Shown here: positions 1 through 7,400 of the stretch, in pieces
Layout of the letters: each line of letters opens with the position of its first letter
Numbering within the stretch: the first letter of the stretch is position 1
DNA from: Desulfocapsa sp.
GTDB lineage: Bacteria; Desulfobacterota; Desulfobulbia; Desulfobulbales; Desulfocapsaceae
Assembly: GCA_029934915.1 (NCBI GenBank)
Contig: JAOZLI010000051.1
Coordinates: 1-11,784, forward strand
Direction: 5' to 3'
DNA length: 11,784 nt
Notes under the pieces: model-generated
Database searches by the model: none
Seen by the model: the letters and a program-made list of their open reading frames with translations, nothing else
Told to the model about the DNA's origin: nothing
Position numbers and translations under genes: made by a program

Positions 1-108
1 CTCGCAAAGACTGATACAAACAAAAACGTAAAAAGAGCAAAAAATACTACGAAACTTCCAGAATACGCTGACTGGAGCGAGCCTCAAACCCTCTTGCAGA
101 TCGCGTAG
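1..108 (+). CDS. C-terminal end of an unidentified protein (partial at left edge)
   Basis: Reading frame 1 is open from the first base to a TAG at 106-108 and encodes 35 residues that end PEYADWSEPQTLLQIA. The other two plus frames close within the first 30 bases. The stretch is lysine- and asparagine-rich at first and then has an ordinary protein-like composition. It ends 49 bases before the lepA stop codon, so it would be the tail of a gene converging on lepA. I do not recognise the family. A chance open frame of this length in A-rich DNA is possible, so confidence is moderate. Confidence 0.5.
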   Translation, partial: LAKTDTNKNVKRAKNTTKLPEYADWSEPQTLLQIA

Positions 109-117
109 ACTTCGAAT

Positions 118-144
118 TCTTAACCGGACAATACTGGGTTAAGA
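118..144. terminator. Hairpin between convergent genes, possible bidirectional terminator
   Basis: TCTTAACC (118-125) and GGTTAAGA (137-144) form a perfect 8-bp stem with an 11-base loop. It lies between the stop of the left partial gene and the stop of lepA. No strong T-tract follows immediately on either strand; the nearest plus-strand T-run is at 150-154. It is a weak intrinsic terminator candidate placed by context. Confidence 0.4.
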
Positions 145-157
145 CACGAATTTTCTA

Positions 158-1951
158 TTATTGCTCAGATTTTAACACCGCAAGAAAAGCACTTTGTGGA
201 ATATCGACATTGCCCACAGTCTTCATTCGTTTCTTTCCGGCCTTTTGCTTCTCAAGAAGTTTTCGTTTTCTACTGATATCACCGCCATAACATTTTGCAG
301 TTACATCTTTTCGAAGAGCTGAAATATTTGTTCTGGCAACAAAGGTGCCGCCAATGGCTGCCTGAATGGCAATTTTAAACATCTGTCGTGGAATTTCATC
401 TTTTAAACGTTCACAGGCATGTAAGCCTCGTGCTCTTGAGTTCTCCCGATGAACAAGCTGAGACAGGGCATCTACGATTTCGCCATTTACTAAAATATCC
501 AGTTTAACCAGATCACTCTTGCGGTAGTCGTAGAGCTCATAATCAAACGACCCATACCCTTGTGTTATGGATTTTAATCTATCATAAAAATCATAAATTA
601 CTTCGGCCAGGGGAAGCTCGCAGGTAAACTCGATTCGCCCGGGCATAGGGTAGTGATAGTTGGTGTTTTCGGCACGTCTTTCCATGCATAGGGTCATTAA
701 CGCCCCCATATATCGGTCTGGAATGAGGATGTTTGCCTTTATGTAAGGTTCTTCAACCCTGTCAATATGCATTGGATCCGGAAAGTGCGCGGGGTTATCA
801 ACCTCTAGCATCGTATTATCTTTGAGATAAAAGTTATATTTTACCGAGGGAACCGTAAGGATAAGTGAAATGTCAAATTCCCGCTCCAGGCGTTCTTGAA
901 TAACCTCAAGATGTAACAGACCTAAAAATCCACATCGAAACCCAAAACCGAGGGCAGCCGAGGTGTCCTTTTGAAAGGTAAGAGCAGCATCATTAAGCTG
1001 GAGTTTCTCAAGAGCTGTGGCCAGGGCATCATATTCATCGGTATCAATTGGATACACTGATGAGAATACAACCTGTTGTACTTTTTTAAAGCCTTCAAGA
1101 GCTTCTTCACAGGGATTGTCGCTAAGGGTGATAGTGTCACCAGGGCTTGTATCGCTGACTGTTTTGACTCCGGCCAGGATATAGCCAACTTCACCGGCAC
1201 TCAACGTTTTGGTGGCTTCCCTTTTTACTTTAAACAGCCCAACCTCTTCAACCCGGTATTCGACATTGTTGGACATAAATCGTATGGTATTACCGGCTTT
1301 AACTGTTCCATTTATCATTCTGATGGATATGATAGTGCCACGAAAGGCGTCGTAGCTGGCGTCAAAAATAAGGGCCTGTAGAGGGGCGTTGGGATCTCCA
1401 ACCGGTGCAGGGATGTATTTGGCAATGGCTTCAAGGATTCCTTCAACACCCTCACCAGTCTTTGCAGAGCAGTATTGAATAAGCTCTTCATCCAGGCCAA
1501 GATCATCCTCTATTTGAAGTGCGACTTTTTCCGGTTCTGCAGAGGGTAGATCTATTTTGTTGACAACTGGAATTATATCAAGATCGTTTTCCATAGCCAG
1601 ATAAAGGTTCGCTAGAGTCTGGGCTTCAACCCCCTGGGCTGCATCAATGAGCAGAAGTGCGCCTTCACAGGAGCTGAGTGCCCGGGATACCTCATAGCTG
1701 AAATCCACATGGCCGGGTGTATCTACAAGGTTGAAAACATACTCTTCTCCATTTTGGGCAGTATAGGGTAGGCAGATGGTCTGGCTTTTAATGGTGATGC
1801 CGCGTTCACGTTCTATATCCATATTGTCAAGCAACTGGTCTTGAAATTCACGATCAGTTACCTGCTGACAGAGTTGGATCATTCGATCAGCCAGCGTGGA
1901 CTTTCCGTGATCTATATGGGCGATGATTGAGAAATTGCGTATGTTTTTCAT
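158..1951 (-). CDS. lepA: Elongation factor 4 (LepA), ribosome-associated GTPase
   Basis: This 597-residue protein is full length for LepA/EF-4 (about 600 aa). It is a cytoplasmic translational GTPase that acts on the ribosome, with proposed roles in back-translocation, recovery of stalled ribosomes and 30S biogenesis. The N-terminal G domain shows the P-loop AHIDHGKS (residues 11-18), the switch I element ERERGITIK (about 47-55), DTPGH with the catalytic-type His81 (77-81) and NKID (131-134). EF-G-like domains II, III and V follow. The LepA-specific C-terminal domain is recognisable from the GGDISRKRKLLEKQK block and the lysine-rich segment after it. The ATG (complement of 1949-1951) sits directly before the universal MKNIRNFSIIAHIDHGKST-type start, so the start is secure although only a weak Shine-Dalgarno is visible. 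The gene is divergent from rpoH. In some bacteria lepA is followed by lepB (signal peptidase); here the downstream gene is convergent, so lepA looks monocistronic at its 3' end. Confidence 0.98.
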   Translation of the reverse strand: MKNIRNFSIIAHIDHGKSTLADRMIQLCQQVTDREFQDQLLDNMDIERERGITIKSQTICLPYTAQNGEEYVFNLVDTPGHVDFSYEVSRALSSCEGALLLIDAAQGVEAQTLANLYLAMENDLDIIPVVNKIDLPSAEPEKVALQIEDDLGLDEELIQYCSAKTGEGVEGILEAIAKYIPAPVGDPNAPLQALIFDASYDAFRGTIISIRMINGTVKAGNTIRFMSNNVEYRVEEVGLFKVKREATKTLSAGEVGYILAGVKTVSDTSPGDTITLSDNPCEEALEGFKKVQQVVFSSVYPIDTDEYDALATALEKLQLNDAALTFQKDTSAALGFGFRCGFLGLLHLEVIQERLEREFDISLILTVPSVKYNFYLKDNTMLEVDNPAHFPDPMHIDRVEEPYIKANILIPDRYMGALMTLCMERRAENTNYHYPMPGRIEFTCELPLAEVIYDFYDRLKSITQGYGSFDYELYDYRKSDLVKLDILVNGEIVDALSQLVHRENSRARGLHACERLKDEIPRQMFKIAIQAAIGGTFVARTNISALRKDVTAKCYGGDISRKRKLLEKQKAGKKRMKTVGNVDIPQSAFLAVLKSEQ

Positions 1952-1976
1952 GATCCGTTAGATTAAAATATTTTTG

Positions 1977-1993
1977 CAGCACAGGAGGTGCTG
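1977..1993. repeat. Short hairpin in the lepA 5' leader
   Basis: CAGCAC (1977-1982) and GTGCTG (1988-1993) form a perfect 6-bp stem with a 5-base loop, AGGAG on the plus strand and CTCCT on the minus strand. It lies about 25 bases upstream of the lepA start. On the lepA transcript the exposed loop would be anti-Shine-Dalgarno-like. No function can be assigned. Confidence 0.35.
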
Positions 1994-2005
1994 TTTATTA
2001 GCAGT

Positions 2006-2148
2006 AACAAAACCTTGCTTTTTAGCACAAACGACAGCACAATAAAACAGAATTAATATGATTAGATAGTGGATAGGAGGAGCAGGGTTTTGTTCTGGCG
2101 GCTAAAGGTGCTGATATTACAAGGTAAAAACCTAATGCTGCTCTTTTT
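2006..2148 (+). promoter_or_regulatory. Inverted-repeat leader with alternative terminator-like fold upstream of rpoH
   Basis: This is the main content of the 301-bp gap between lepA and rpoH. AACAAAACCTTGCT (2006-2019) is complementary to AGCAGGGTTTTGTT (2081-2094) at 13 of 14 positions. The same second arm can instead pair downstream: GAGCAG (2080-2085) with CTGCTC (2138-2143), plus GGTTTT (2086-2091) with AAAACC (2127-2132). The downstream pairing is followed directly by TTTTT (2144-2148), as in an intrinsic terminator reading toward rpoH. The two pairings exclude each other, which is the geometry of an attenuator. No matching riboswitch family was recognised and no clear promoter upstream of 2006 was found, so the role is inferred. 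Confidence 0.35.
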
Positions 2149-2217
2149 CCTGTGGTAGATAATGATTGCCATTTTATCTGTTTATAGTAATAATAAAAGA
2201 TTCATTGATGAAAAGAA

Positions 2218-2223
2218 TATAAT
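2218..2223 (+). promoter_or_regulatory. Candidate -10 element for the rpoH operon
   Basis: A perfect TATAAT lies 29 bases upstream of the chosen rpoH ATG, which would give a leader of about 20-25 bases. No good -35 hexamer lies 16-18 bases upstream, so activation or another sigma factor may be involved. An alternative pair is TTGCCA (2166-2171) with TAATAA (2188-2193) at 16-base spacing. The region is AT-rich and chance matches are likely. Confidence 0.35.
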
Positions 2224-2252
2224 ATCCAAAACATAGATTGAGATACGAGGAT

Positions 2253-3233
2253 ATGGCCTCAAAAAAAGAAGAAAAAAAAGTAGAAAAGAAAGAGATTAAA
2301 CCAACTGCAAAACAGGAACATCCACTGGTAGCATTGTCTGAAAATGACAATTTGCCAATGGCAAGCAATCCTGCTTTACATCGTTACCTTCAGGAAATAA
2401 GTCAGTATGAGTTGCTGAGTCGTGAAGAAACTGAAGAGCTTGCCATTAGTTTTCGTGAAAATGGTGATCAGGAGGCGGCGTACCGTCTTGTTTCTGCTAA
2501 TCTTCGTCTTGTGGTCAAAGTGGCCATGGATTTTCAGAAATATTGGATGCAGAATTTTATGGATCTTATCCAGGAAGGAAATGTGGGGCTTGTTCAGGCC
2601 ACCAAAAAATTTGATCCATACCGTGGAGTCAAATTTTCCTATTATGCTGCCTATTGGATTCGCGCCTACATCCTGAAATTTATTATGGATAATTGGCGGC
2701 TGGTGAAGATTGGTACTACCCAGGCGCAACGTAAACTCTTCTTTTCCCTTAATAAAGAGAAGAAACTGCTTGAAGCGCAGGGGTTTAAACCTGAGGTGAA
2801 ACTTCTTGCAGAACGATTGAGTGTTAAAGAAAGTGAAGTTATTGAGATGAGTCAACGTATGGATTCCTGGGATGTTTCTTTGGAAAGCCCGGTTCGGTCT
2901 GACTCTGATGATGAACAAAAAAGTTTTATTCCTTCCGGTGGCCCTGACATTGAAGATGTTGTTGCAGGGGTTGAGATGAAAACTCGTTTAACGGAGTTGT
3001 TAGAAGTTCTTAAAATTAAACTCAACGATAAAGAAAAGATGATTCTTGAGGAACGTCTTCTCACCGATGAGCCATTAACGCTACAAACCATTGCAGATCG
3101 TTTTGGTATCTCCAGAGAACGCGTACGACAGATTGAAGTGAATTTATTGAAAAAGATGAAGAAATTCTTGGAAGTAGAGATGCCTGATATCGTAGATTTT
3201 TTTGATGGTAAGCGTATGGTGCAGAAGGTATGA
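2253..3233 (+). CDS. rpoH: RpoH-type (sigma-32 family) RNA polymerase sigma factor
   Basis: This alternative sigma factor directs RNA polymerase, typically to heat-shock or proteostasis promoters. Numbered from ATG 2253 (326 aa), region 1.2 is about 39-70 and region 2 is about 76-146, with core-binding DLIQEGNVGL (104-113) and the -10 recognition helix YWIRAYI (134-140). GTTQAQRKLFF (154-164) matches the RpoH box that distinguishes sigma-32 from RpoD/RpoS. Region 4 has the helix-turn-helix LTLQTIADRFGISRERVRQIE-type motif at about 275-295. I chose ATG 2253 over an in-frame TTG at 2238 because GAGG (2247-2250) precedes the ATG, although the spacing is short; the TTG has no ribosome-binding site. 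The N-terminus (residues 2-22) is a lysine/glutamate-rich tail absent from E. coli RpoH. The stop overlaps the next start (ATGA, 3230-3233), implying translational coupling. The family call is firm; the regulon is inferred. Confidence 0.93.
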   Translation: MASKKEEKKVEKKEIKPTAKQEHPLVALSENDNLPMASNPALHRYLQEISQYELLSREETEELAISFRENGDQEAAYRLVSANLRLVVKVAMDFQKYWMQNFMDLIQEGNVGLVQATKKFDPYRGVKFSYYAAYWIRAYILKFIMDNWRLVKIGTTQAQRKLFFSLNKEKKLLEAQGFKPEVKLLAERLSVKESEVIEMSQRMDSWDVSLESPVRSDSDDEQKSFIPSGGPDIEDVVAGVEMKTRLTELLEVLKIKLNDKEKMILEERLLTDEPLTLQTIADRFGISRERVRQIEVNLLKKMKKFLEVEMPDIVDFFDGKRMVQKV

Positions 3234-4405
3234 AAGTTCCACTTCTTGATCTTGGCGTTCAATTAGAGCCACTCCGTGATGAAATAGTCGCTGCGGTAAC
3301 GAAAGTCATTGATTCCACCACTTATATTCAAGGGCCGGAAGTTATTGCTCTTGAGGAAGAAGTGGCGGAGTATTGTGGTGTTGCTTCTGCCGTTGGTGTT
3401 TCCAGTGGGACAGACGCACTGTTGGTTTCCCTTATGGCTCTCGGAATTGGGGCAGGGGACAGGGTGCTTACCACCCCGTATTCTTTTTTTGCCACTATGG
3501 GTGTTGTCCTGCGGCTTGGAGCAGAACCTGTTTTTGCCGATATTGATCCGGTTTCTTATAATATTGATCCCGTTAAAATGGCAGAAGCTCTTGAACAAGA
3601 TCATGGACGGACGATCAAGGCAATAATTCCCGTACATCTGTATGGCCAGTGTGCAGCAATGAAACAGATCAACGAAATTGCTAAGAAATATAATGTTCCA
3701 GTAATCGAAGATGCTGCTCAGGCTATAGGTGCTGAATATCCTGATGGAAATGGTGCTTGGCAGAGAAGTGGTGCTTTGGGACTGGCTGGTTGCTTTTCTT
3801 TCTTTCCCAGTAAAAATCTTGGAGGCGTAGGTGACGGGGGGATGGTTGTCAGTAACGACAAGGCCTTTGCAGAAAAGGTCCGAATGCTTCGAAACCATGG
3901 GGCGCATCCCAAATATTATCATGCTGAAGTCGGGGGTAATTTTCGTCTTGATCCCATTCAGGCAACTGTTTTACGTATTAAATTAAAACATCTCGAATCC
4001 TGGCACGCTGGAAGACGTGAAAATGCCAATACCTACAACACACTCTTTGCAGGAACCTCTCTGCCGGGTGGTGGAAAAGTGAAAATTCCATATGCTGCAT
4101 ATGAAGAATATGCGAGTGGGAATGAAACCGATAAGAATTTTCACATCTATAATCAATATATTATTGAAGTGACAGAACGTGATAAGCTGATAGAGCATTT
4201 ACACAATAATAATATCGGTTGCGAAATTTATTATCCTCTCTGTTTGCACCAGCAAAAATGTCTTGATGGGAACGTAACGTCTCCTTCCATGCCCAACGCC
4301 GAACACGCTGCAAACGTAACGTTGGCCCTTCCCATTTATTCTGAATTAACGATTGAGATGCAGGAATATGTTGTCCAGCAAATTGATTCTTTTTATCAAA
4401 TGTAA
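3230..4405 (+). CDS. DegT/DnrJ/EryC1/StrS family PLP-dependent sugar aminotransferase
   Basis: The 391-residue protein has the usual length for this fold-type I aminotransferase family. Members convert a keto group on a nucleotide-activated sugar to an amine, using glutamate, for O-antigen, capsule, exopolysaccharide or glycoprotein precursors in the cytoplasm. Visible motifs are YIQGPEVIALEEEVAEYCG near 32-50, the cofactor-binding SGTDAL (59-64), PVHLYGQ (134-140), EDAAQAIGA (160-168), the PLP lysine in FSFFPSKNLGGVGDGG (Lys195) and GGNFRLDPIQA (235-245). The overall pattern resembles UDP-sugar 3-aminotransferases such as WbpE, but substrate cannot be read from sequence. A segment at about 276-303 (GTSLPGG to SGNETDK) looks longer than in many relatives. 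AGAAGG (3223-3228) just before the ATG can serve as its ribosome-binding site. It overlaps rpoH by 4 bases and the next gene by 1 base, so it is the middle gene of a coupled operon. Confidence 0.95.
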   Translation: MKVPLLDLGVQLEPLRDEIVAAVTKVIDSTTYIQGPEVIALEEEVAEYCGVASAVGVSSGTDALLVSLMALGIGAGDRVLTTPYSFFATMGVVLRLGAEPVFADIDPVSYNIDPVKMAEALEQDHGRTIKAIIPVHLYGQCAAMKQINEIAKKYNVPVIEDAAQAIGAEYPDGNGAWQRSGALGLAGCFSFFPSKNLGGVGDGGMVVSNDKAFAEKVRMLRNHGAHPKYYHAEVGGNFRLDPIQATVLRIKLKHLESWHAGRRENANTYNTLFAGTSLPGGGKVKIPYAAYEEYASGNETDKNFHIYNQYIIEVTERDKLIEHLHNNNIGCEIYYPLCLHQQKCLDGNVTSPSMPNAEHAANVTLALPIYSELTIEMQEYVVQQIDSFYQM

Positions 4406-7400
4406 TGGTGCCTCTGTTACGATTTTTTCTTTTTCTTTTTCTAATTCTTGCACCAGGCGTAGTTCTGGCAGATGATGAAACGACAACTCCTGGTATTGCC
4501 CCCAAACATACTATTATTCTTAAAGATCACACACCTCAGCCCGAGTGGATGCAGCTTTGGGAACGGGCGAGAGTGTATGCAAGAGCAGGGGATGCAGTAC
4601 AGGCTACCCAGTTATATGCCAAGCTGCTTTTAGAAAAACCAAAGATTGAAGAGGCACTTCGTGAATATGTTCTGGTTTTGATGGCTGACAGGCAGTGGAA
4701 AACTGCCGGAATAATGGTGCAACGACTCCTTGAGGAAAACCCTGATTCTCTGGAATATCAGTTGTATGGCGGACGAATTGCGCTTGCTTTAAAACGTTAC
4801 AAACGTGCTTCCCATTATTTTGGTCAGGTTTACAACATGGCACCAGGGAGTCCTGGAGCTCTTGAGGCACTGCGTGGACAGATCATTGCTCTTAAAAAAC
4901 AAGAGCGCATGGAACTTGCCTACCCTTTAATGGAACAATTCTATTTACTGGTTCCCCATGATGCTGAGTCCATTCGTCTTCTCGCTCTAGCCAGTCTCAC
5001 ACTCGGTTACAAAGATAAGGCGGAAATGTATTATAAAACTCTGCTTAACGAGTTTGAAGCCACAGAAACAGACTTTTTTCAAAGTGAGCCACTCTTTACA
5101 GGCAGTAACGATATCCAAATGGCGATGCTTTGCTGGCAAGGTTACCTGACGTACAATTCGTTTTATCTCCCATTTCATCGAAAACTTTCCACCTATTATT
5201 TGCAAAGCGATACCAGGGAAAAGGCTTTGCCTCATCTTCTTGTTCAAATTGCCCATGGTGATGATCAGGCTACGTTTTTCCTTGAGGCAGGTAAGTTGTA
5301 TCTCTATGAAGAGGGACGCCCGGATAAGGCGCTCTATTATTATGATGAGTACAAAAAACGTAAACCCGGTGATACGAGTGTAGAGAGTGAAATAAAACGT
5401 ATCCAGGCCATTCTTGCCAATGATCTGCTGGTTATTGTGGAAAATGAAGGTGCCTGGAATTTGTGGCGGGATCTGGCAAAAATTGTCCCGGATCGTCTGG
5501 CTGTCTATTATTCCATGGCGAAACAGTTAGAAAAATTGGATAAACCTCAGGAATTACGAGAGGTTCTTGAGATTATTCATCTCCATAATCCGGCAGACCA
5601 GGATACTCTGTTTCGACTTGCAGAGTTAAGCTTTATAGCTGGAGATCTTACGGCCTCCACCCTGGCAATGGATTCTTTGGAGGATGGCAGAAAAAGTGGG
5701 CAAAAGTATTTTCTTTTACGTGCAGAACTGGAAGAACAAAAAGGTTACTTATCCACTGCTCTTTTTTATTATAAATCGTACCTGACCCTTTCACCCGGTG
5801 ATTATGAAACGGCATTACATTGTATGCCAATCGCTGGCAGGATAGGTGAATTTGAAGATCTCAGGTATTTCTTTGGTCTTATCACCAAAGATTCTTCGGA
5901 AACTCGAATGTTAAAAAAAGCCGCGTTTTCATATGGTGATATTCTTGTTCAAAATGGATTTTACTCCACTGCCCGAATATTCTATGAAGAGCTTGCAGGT
6001 GAGTGGAAGGCTGCTGATTCCGAACGGATGGTTATCTATGAGCAAATAGCTAAAATCTTACAGTCTGAAAAATGTTATTTTGAAGCAGAAGAACAATATA
6101 GAACGCTGTTGCTCAACAGTAATGGTGAGAAGAGATATATAACTGAACTTGTACAAAACGCACTCCTTGCGGGGGATTGGCTTAACGCCTGGCAGTGGCA
6201 TGAGTTTAAGGTGCTGGACAGTAAAGATCTTGGAGATGATTCCATGGTACGAAGTGATTTGTTTCTGGAAAAGCTGGAAATTCTTTCAAGATCAGGTCTG
6301 CTTGACGTTGCCATTGAGCTGGCTGAAGACTATCTTGAACAATATCCAGAGGAGGATCTCTTGAAAAACAGGCTCTCCGAATTGTACTACCAGGATGGGG
6401 ATTATTATAACGCAAGCCTGGTCTTTTTGGCGATTCAGGATAGCAAAACGAAAAACGCTGTTTTGCAAAATCTCCTTGAAGATCATAATACAATCACAAA
6501 AACAAACTCGGCCGGGATGGCATCCGATTTAGGGCTATTGGAAAATGCTCTACAATATGAGATATATGGTGACCATACAAAAGCACTTGAAGTGATAGAC
6601 AGATATCTGGAGAAATATCCCAATTCCGTTCAAGGCAAGGTTTTACGTGCTGATCTTCTCTACGCTTCCGGTGATGAATTTACTACGCTTATGCTTTTTC
6701 AGGAAATTTCAAAAAAATATCCTGGGGAAAAATATTTTCAAGTACGAATTCAGGAATTACAATTTGAATTAGCCAAATTTGAGCAACTCGTTATCAATCT
6801 TGCCCCGCAACTCTATCTTGAAAATAAAAAAGAGGAACTGGTTTTTGAAAAAGCTCTGCATCCAACAATTGCAACATTAACGAAGAAACAGCAATTACTT
6901 TTAGCGAGATCTCTGTGGGCAATCAAAAGAAATGGAGATTCGCTTCGAATTTATTCACTTTTTTTACAACCACCAGTGGATCAGGAATTTTCAAAGCGAT
7001 TGGCACGTGCCGAGGTTATCTTGCAATTACCCCCGGCCAATCGCAGCTTTTGGAATCATGTCACCTTCACTAGTCCCGCAGAACCTGATAGATTAACTGT
7101 TGTGATGAGACCACAATTTACAAGAGATAATATTGGAAGCGACACTGTTACCATAGCAACGGAATTATATGCTGACTATCGTTGGCAGCATATGGTGGCA
7201 ACCGAGCTTGCAGTTCGTCAGGATATGGATGATGGCAATTACTACGATGCCATGAAGGAATATCAAAAAATGTTGTATGACAACCCTTCCATGGAGAGTT
7301 TATTTGATTTGGCTGGCATATACAGTCGCCTTGGATTCCTGGGAAAAGAAGCTGCACTTTATGAGGTCATTCAAGCAACAAGCCCGGGATATCCGAATCT

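Noticed and set aside
61..157. Possible tRNA in the left-end non-lepA stretch
   Set aside because: No cloverleaf with acceptor, anticodon and T-loop could be formed on either strand.
1952..2000. A sigma-70 promoter for lepA on the minus strand
   Set aside because: AT-rich -10-like hexamers exist but none is paired with a credible -35 at 16-18 bases.
2238..2252. TTG at 2238 as the rpoH start, adding MRYED
   Set aside because: There is no ribosome-binding site before it, and an ATG five codons later is preceded by GAGG.
2376..2918. Open frame of about 180 codons on the minus strand opposite rpoH
   Set aside because: It is antisense to conserved sigma-factor regions, and its composition is rich in F, K, N and I as expected of a shadow frame.
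3263..3922. Long open frame on the minus strand opposite the aminotransferase gene (about 219 codons)
   Set aside because: It lies wholly antisense to a confidently identified gene, has no recognisable motifs and no good ribosome-binding site; it reads as a codon-bias shadow.
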